From NCBI RefSeq assembly GCF_042453785.1, contig NC_091677.1, forward strand, positions 6,357,501 to 6,421,500: a stretch of DNA of 64,000 nt, in the 5' to 3' direction. This stretch comes from Malus domestica. Taxonomy: Eukaryota > Streptophyta > Magnoliopsida > Rosales > Rosaceae. This document shows positions 58,062 to 64,000 of the stretch, in pieces (positions within the stretch are counted from its first letter, which is position 1; each line of letters opens with the position of its first letter). Below the pieces are notes generated by a model. That model worked only from the letters and a program-made list of their open reading frames with translations. It searched no databases and was not told where the DNA came from. The translations under genes were made by a program, and so were the position numbers.

Positions 58062-59687
58062 GGCACGAGACAGTTGTTGGTCTCCTTGAGAAACTGCTCC
58101 CACTGCAAGTCTTTCGGGACACTTGTGAGGCCACTACGGAAATCCTCGTTAATAGAGACTAGGCAACTGGACATGGGGCTAAATTTTTTTTGCAAAAGTC
58201 CCCTTTTTAATATAATTTTGATAAGGAAATTGTTATTGACACTCCAAAATTCTCATTCTATACTTCAAACTTTCTATATTTAGAAAGAAAAGTACATTTG
58301 TGATGATTGCAGAATGAGATTTTTTGAGTGCTAATAACGCTTCCCTCTTGATAATTGTGTGTTGAAAAGGAAAAAGGCTCATTGTTGATCACTGAAGAGA
58401 CAACCTAGGAAAAAAGATTGGATAATGATGACATTTGATGACTCCAAGAGGTCACAAAATGAGAAGTAAAAAAAACCCCAATTGAAGCTTCTTGATCAAT
58501 GACTTACTATGGATTATAGTTTTGATTTATTTTATTGATATGCACACTAAATAGACAATAAAACATGTTATAGACTTGTTTGAAAGTGCTTCCTACAACA
58601 ATTATTATTCTTGCAAGAAGCACTTTAAGAGATTTTCTAAGATTTACTTGCATTTTTGCTAAAATTTGGTACCAAAAACATTTTTACTTTTCAACTATTT
58701 TAAAAGCACTTCCAAACATAATAATAGTAAAAAAGATTTTAATTTTAATTGTAAATTTGTTCTTTTTAGCAGAAAAGGTCCTATTTAAAAAAAAAAAAAA
58801 AACTTATCTAGGTATATTTCCTTGTTTTCTTTTTAAAACAAAGAAATTGTTGATCAAACCAAATCACAACAATCTCTGAAAATTCATCTTGAATGAAGTC
58901 AGCTGGCTCCAAGAAACCAGAACAACGTGGTCATGAATCAATTAGAAAGTGGCAAAATCACAGAAACACAAAAGCTATATAAACACGGGCTGAAAAGAAA
59001 AAAAAAACGAATTGGACGAAAATTGGTTACAGAAACTTCGATAGCAGAAAGTTTATATAGCCATTAAGATTCCAAATTTCAGATAAAGATGAAAATATTG
59101 TGTAATGAAATTGTGCTCTTTAAATGGTAGGTGTTTATTAAAAATTCTCAGGTTTGACTCACATGAAAATTTAAAAAAGATGTAGAAGTTGTGCTTTTGG
59201 CCTATTGTGTGGCTTAACTTAACTATGTGTATCGTTCTAATTTTATCGGATGTTCCAAAAAAGACACTTAATGACTCTCTAATACATTAAAATATCGTTG
59301 AAAAAACATAAAAAACATAAAAATAAAATGTTCCAAGTGTGAGTTTTTGTTTTTTTCGTTTTTTGAAAGAACAAGAGAAATCTTTTAACCGCGAATAAAA
59401 TGTACAATAGAAAGAGGTATTACTCATAACATTATTGAGCCAAAAAATTGGTATGGTTGGGGTAGTTTGTGCACTGACCCTTGTAATTTGTATAAGTTGA
59501 ACATTATTGTATTTTGGGCACAACCTTAACACACACGCATTGACATTGGACCCCATCTGCTCATTCTCCTCCTTGTCGGATAAAAGTGATAAAAGAAAAA
59601 TAATATGTAAACGCAGAAGCTGCTTCACCTAAACAAAAGCACAAAATGGCTGCGTGGTTGGTTGTTTTCCAGGAATAGGTAATCAAA

Positions 59688-59690
<3 letters not shown>
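58060..59690. other. No recognisable gene
   Basis: AT-rich with a poly-A run near 58789. Frames here have no domain. Confidence 0.45.

Positions 59691-59691
<1 letters not shown>

Positions 59692-59738
<47 letters not shown>
59692..59738 (+). repeat. (CT)n microsatellite
   Basis: About 23 CT units. The Glu/Arg run in the minus frame 59561-59917 is made by this repeat. Confidence 0.95.
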
Positions 59739-59739
<1 letters not shown>

Positions 59740-60689
59740 AAACTAGTAATTTATGAGTAAATGTTGAGCTGGTGACCAACTGATGCCACAGGGGCATACT
59801 GCATACATGATGAGAGATGGCATGCAATAAGGTGCAGACCTGCAGTGTTGAGTTGGGGGAGCAAAGCATGGCGTGGTGGATAAAGGCAAAGCTCCAATGA
59901 TGGATAATGATGCTCAATATATAAGATAACTAAAAAGGTGGCTTGCTTACTCTCACAACATTCTTTTTGTAGTGTTTCTTTTTTTGATAATCATTAGTGC
60001 ACTCCGCACATTGGAATGGATTCCATTCCTCTTTTCTTCTTTCTTTTCTCTTCATTTCTCATATCCTTCAACGTAGTTGATATAGTATCGGTAGCAGTCA
60101 TGGTTTACGTTATTTTGATCTCGTTTGCTTGCAAATAGATTGAGTTTTCCTTCTGTTCTGTGAATTTGATTTGCTGATTTCTTGTGTAGTATCAAGTCTA
60201 ACCAACTTTGTTGTAGCATGTACGTAACAGTAATGTTTGCAAAGGTCCACTTCCCCAGTTTTTATTTTATTTTTATAGTACATTTGAGATGTAAAAGTCA
60301 TATTTACATCTTATTTTACATTTTCAGAAAAAGTTGCATATGAGTTTTGCTCCAAAGGAGAAAATATAAATTTGGTATCCGATGTACTTTTTTTCCATTT
60401 AACTAGTTGGGTCCAGCTCATAAAGATGTAAGAAAAATAATTAAATCTACATGTTCCAACCAAGATGTGTATTTTATATCTCATTCATTGAAACGTTTTC
60501 CGACAAACAAGAAATGTAACCTTGCACTTACAAGCGGTAAGGTGGACTGACCCGACTACACAAGGATCTCCCAAACATGAACAAACAACTAAACCAATCC
60601 CAGCAAAAAGAAAGAAAAATAAGCTCCACAAGTTGATCCAAAAATGTCTTTAGTTATGTTGTTTTTAAACATCGTGTTGTCTGAATGTA

Positions 60690-60818
60690 TTTTTTTAACA
60701 AACGATATTATCTATACTAAGAAGAGGGGGTGGGCTAGCCTCACAATATGCTAGTAATAATGTGGTTCAAATTCGACTTTGATGACAATTGAACCTAAGA
60801 CCTCTCACTTACAAGTGA
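60690..60818 (-). repeat. SINE-like repeat, minus strand
   Basis: Inverse copy of the family at 53946-54088: TTTTTTAACAAACGATATTA, GGTGGGCTAGCCTCACAAT, GTGGTTCAAATTCGACTTTG and GAACCTAAGACCTCTCACTT. On the minus strand the last gives GGTCTTAGGTTC, a box B-like motif. Confidence 0.7.
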
Positions 60819-60848
60819 AAAAAAAAATTACTAAATCATATTATTAAA

Positions 60849-60996
60849 GGGATGTGATATCCACATACCCCATTTTACTTCTCACACACATTTTTAATTT
60901 TCGGTCGTCGGATCGGATGAATTGAAGAAGATCAATGAATATAAATTATCAAAAGGTGTGTGAGAAGTAAAATGAGGTGTGTGGATAGCATATCCC
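60849..60996. mobile_element. 148-bp MITE
   Basis: Ends GGGATGTGATATCCACA and TGTGGATAGCATATCCC are inverted repeats. Inverted homology continues inward (CATTTTACTTCTCACACA and its inverse). The 8-bp direct repeat TTATTAAA is on both sides (60841-60848 and 60997-61004). The size of the duplication suggests hAT or Mutator type. It begins ~30 bp after a SINE. Confidence 0.8.
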
Positions 60997-61091
60997 TTAT
61001 TAAATAGCATCGGAATGTATTGTTTACTATTTGATAACATAAACATATCTGACAATAAGGACAATACTTATATACACATTTCTTTTGGGAA

Positions 61092-61100
<9 letters not shown>

Positions 61101-61133
<33 letters not shown>
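61101..61133 (+). repeat. (TA)n microsatellite after an A-run
   Basis: About 16 TA units following about ten A. Confidence 0.95.
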
Positions 61134-61136
<3 letters not shown>

Positions 61137-61139
61137 ACA

Positions 61140-63080
61140 TATTTGTAGGATCGTTAATGGTTTGGGCCGGGCTTTCACCCATCGAGTTCCAGCCGACCGT
61201 CTGCAGCCCTACAACCAAATGATGACCCTTACGTGTGTGTTGAAAATTATTGATGAATCCCAATAGCTAGGGAGAGGTCAAATATGACGTTCATCATAAC
61301 GAGTGTTTTTAAGTAGAACAACGTGGATTAGATGTTAAGTGAGAAGGAACTTGGTGGGGATCGAACCCGCATATTCAAATTTGACACAAATAGGTTATTG
61401 TATATGGTTTACAATCCGATTGATCCAATCCCTGTTTTCATGATCAATTTCCTCTCGATTTGAAGGGAAAAAATATGTACAAAACTATTCATGATCTGTT
61501 AATTAATTACATGTTTCTGACCCCATGAGCCTTCCTACATTAGTGCTGTAACACTTATCTATACCAATGCATGCACCCACAGAGAGCAAATTAAAATTTG
61601 GTCAAGGTGGTTCTTGAACAAAAGCACCGATAAACCATGCACGTACGTCCAAAAAACGTATTTGCACATGGAAAAATTAGTATCTAATCCTTATTTACTA
61701 GTGTCTATTGACTAAAACCTTATTAGTTTTAATATTTGGTCGAAATCTCCTATCCTTAATGTATTAATGAATTTACATGTAAGTTACATAATTTTTTAAA
61801 ATAAAAATTAGTAATTTGAAAAAAGATTAGTAACTGGTATAGAGTTTTAATACCCACACCTCTATTAAACTCCCAACTGGTATATGCCCACACAAAAAGT
61901 GTGTGAAATTTCTACTTCTATTTTTACAATTGAAGGAGAGAGGAAGAAGTGAGAGAGGACGTGGGAGTGGGAGAGAGATTGTGAGAGGGTTTTTTTTTAT
62001 TTTTTATTTTTATTTTTTTTTATAAATTAGAGATGATAAAATTACCTACAGGTGATGCCATAATTTTGCTTTGTGAAATTATGTTAATGTTCTCAACTTT
62101 TTTGTTATGATAAAAGACAAAAATGTATTGGCACCCTCTTTTGATTGATAAAGTGAGTTTCGTTCATATGTAGTTTAGATTAATTTTCAATTCAAAACAT
62201 TTCCAAATAAAAAAATAAATTAGAATAAGTTTGATAAAGTGAGTTTCGTTATAAAAATATTTTAATCTTAAATGCACCTTTTCATACAATTTTTTTAATC
62301 TTAAATGTACCATTTTTAAATATATTAATTTTTTATATGTAAAATGTATCATTTTTTTAAATATAAAACGTACCCATGTTTTATATAAAATCAATTAAAT
62401 TTTTTTCTAAACCATTTTTTTTAACTTATATAGGTACATTTTATTTCGTTGATTTGAGAATGTATCCACTACTATCCATATCAAGTTTAATCGCAGAAAA
62501 TTAATAATGTTATTAAACCTAATATCTTTTTTTTTATGGGTTTTGAAAAATGTACCCATGTTTTGGTACAATATTTTTTTGGTTAATTTTGATGAATGTA
62601 CTCATGTTTATATATAGATACAATACATTGGAGAGCATAATACCTTTAATATTTTTAATCCCACAAATTACCCTTATGAGTTTAATTTAAAATCTCCTTA
62701 ATTAATATAGTCAATTACAAATTTCAATTTTTTATTTAAAAAATATAATAGCCTACTTAGAAATACACTATTACATTAATATCAAGGGCTTCAATAAAAA
62801 ACTGAAAACCAACAAGATTTCGGTTAAAGCTAGGGACCACATCCAAAGTCTCTTTTTACACAAACTCTTTAAACATGAAATTTTCTTAATTGATATGCAA
62901 TTTATCTACATTTGAAAGAAAAAGGAGGGAAATTTTGTTGTGTGCAAGAACCACACATTAACTAACCATATAATCGATCTTCCCTCGGCAGAAATTAAGC
63001 AGCTAGCGAGCTAGTAAATAACTTGCCTAATGCTTTACCTTGTACATTTTTTCTGAAATCAAGGTTATGACATTTATGTG
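61140..63080. other. AT-rich, repeat-derived; no gene seen
   Basis: GATAAAGTGAGTTTCGTT is found at 62148 and 62234, and AATGTACCCATGTTTT-like text recurs between 62340 and 62610. 61930-62090 resembles 41700-41900. The right end is the 3' flank of the NHL gene. Confidence 0.4.
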
Positions 63081-63085
63081 GATTA

Positions 63086-63817
63086 TCATTTTTTGAACTT
63101 AAATCCAAAATTAAAGTCATATTTAGTGTCTGAAATCTGTACTTTCTTATCTGGCTGGGACAAATTGTTGACAACCATGGAGGCATCGACGTAAATCCCG
63201 ATTGGATTCAGCAACATATTGTAATTCCCAAGCCCTACATTGACCGGTACCCTAACTGAAACAGTCAAAGGGACCCTGCCACTCTTGATTTTCTTCATAA
63301 GTGACTCCCCTATGGATCCCTGAAAGTCACTCCCTTTCAAGTCTCCGTTCAAATCCACGTTGATCATGGTGGTATTGCTCGTCGGTTGACGAAAATGTGG
63401 GACCACCCCGGTACAAAGCTTCATCCCGGAATACTTGAGCTGCACGGTGCTGCCCTTCTCATATATAATGGAGATTTTTTTGTTGGGATTCACAGCTTTT
63501 ACCGTGACCATAAATTGCGCGTGGAGGTTGAAATCAGGGGTGACGTTGAATGCCTTGACAGAGAAGTCATTAATACCGTATTTGGGCACACTGGGATTGA
63601 TAATTATTAGGCTGATGACCACGGCTGCAATGATCACCACTAGGGTTATGAAGATGCAACAATAACAACAACAGTAGCATCTCAGACAACTGCTTTTGCG
63701 GTGCCCATTGGGACGATATTGGCCATTAAAGCGAGGAGGATTGCGGCCATGGGGACCTGGATGGCCTTGATCTTGGAGCATCACGTATGGCGGAGGGTGA
63801 TTGGGGCCGGGGTGCAT
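63086..63817 (-). CDS. NDR1/HIN1-like protein (NHL), LEA_2 domain
   Basis: NHL proteins are plant plasma-membrane proteins linked to defence and stress, related to NDR1 and tobacco HIN1. This single-exon gene gives 243 residues. The N-terminus is Pro/His/Gly-rich (residues 1-40), then a Cys cluster (LRCYCCCYCC, ~45-54) next to one transmembrane helix (~54-73, IFITLVVIIAAVVISLIII). The outer LEA_2 domain follows (~90-220), with NPNKKISIIYE at ~110-120, the family's NPN motif, then LKGSDFQG and VSVRVPVNVGLGNY. The C-terminus is Lys/Phe-rich (FNFGFKFKK). The Cys cluster may be acylated (inference). The start at 63817 is the only ATG giving the whole family region. The reading frame is intact. 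Its promoter is mostly beyond the window. Confidence 0.92.
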   Translation of the reverse strand: MHPGPNHPPPYVMLQDQGHPGPHGRNPPRFNGQYRPNGHRKSSCLRCYCCCYCCIFITLVVIIAAVVISLIIINPSVPKYGINDFSVKAFNVTPDFNLHAQFMVTVKAVNPNKKISIIYEKGSTVQLKYSGMKLCTGVVPHFRQPTSNTTMINVDLNGDLKGSDFQGSIGESLMKKIKSGRVPLTVSVRVPVNVGLGNYNMLLNPIGIYVDASMVVNNLSQPDKKVQISDTKYDFNFGFKFKK

Positions 63818-64000
63818 AATATATGATAAATTTCGATGGTACGACTACCTAGGTTGCGATAGCAATTGAATCAAGTACGTATTACCTACTTAACCCTTCA
63901 ATTACTTAATGTGCACGCATTTGCATGCATAGATTGGACGTACAACCTAGGTAAGTTTGGAGATCGAAGAAAAAAGAGAGGTACTTGATCTTTCTTCGTC

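Noticed and set aside
59561-59917. A 118-codon minus frame with a Glu-Arg run
   Set aside because: The run is the (CT)n microsatellite, and the rest has no domain.
61345-61445. A tRNA-like T-arm on the minus strand (GGGTTCGATCCCCACC)
   Set aside because: No D-arm, anticodon arm or acceptor pairing can be formed around it; more likely a SINE or repeat fragment.
1-64000. CRISPR arrays, operons, bacterial-type ribosome binding sites
   Set aside because: The window is plant nuclear DNA; tandem repeats here have no spacers of the CRISPR kind.

Overview
The window is nuclear DNA of a flowering plant. It is AT-rich and gene-poor, has intron-containing genes of plant families (LOB-domain, IST1-like, NHL/LEA_2, 11S globulin), Cassandra 5S-bearing retrotransposons and a plastid 16S rRNA insert. 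The repeat types and the globulin reading suggest a woody eudicot, most likely Rosaceae (Malus/Pyrus type); this is inference from memory of repeat families, not from a search. Only three protein genes look intact: a class II LBD transcription factor (48506-49541, +), an IST1-like ESCRT-III regulator with six exons (55068-57819, -) and an NDR1/HIN1-like LEA_2 membrane protein (63086-63817, -). They show no functional link to each other.

Layout. 1-4070: a truncated 11S globulin last exon between two ~280-bp direct repeats, with several minisatellites. 4.7-6.0 kb: local duplications and an inverted-repeat element. 7100-8381: a solo LTR with a perfect 5-bp target duplication. 8.8-20.2 kb (minus strand): remains of ankyrin/gag-like genes (two gag-like fragments and two ankyrin exons), interrupted by a TIR element carrying a PMEI/invertase-inhibitor-like fragment (10266-11323), an inverted array of Cassandra elements (13688-15267) and a long LTR-like block (15271-18464). 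20.3-27.2 kb: relic DNA with tandem duplications and a copia gag fragment. 27278-29552: a Mutator-type element with long TIRs and a 9-bp target duplication; a hAT-type element nested in it carries a broken SKP1 copy. 31085-31290: decayed plastid 16S rRNA. 32.3-37.8 kb: three Mutator-type insertions side by side: a ~1-kb palindrome, a 298-bp MITE and a 4.1-kb element with a frameshifted FAR1/MULE transposase. 38-48 kb: mostly featureless, apart from SINEs and a 925-bp tandem duplication. 50244-53899: a TIR element enclosing a complete nested PIF/Harbinger element (dead transposase) and a chloroplast FTSHI4-like gene fragment. The right end holds the IST1 and NHL genes, with MITE, SINE and microsatellite DNA between them.

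The main theme is DNA transposons that contain pieces of host genes (SKP1, FTSHI4-like, PMEI-like), deduced from matching TIRs and target-site duplications read directly in the sequence. I found no clearly new protein-coding system.
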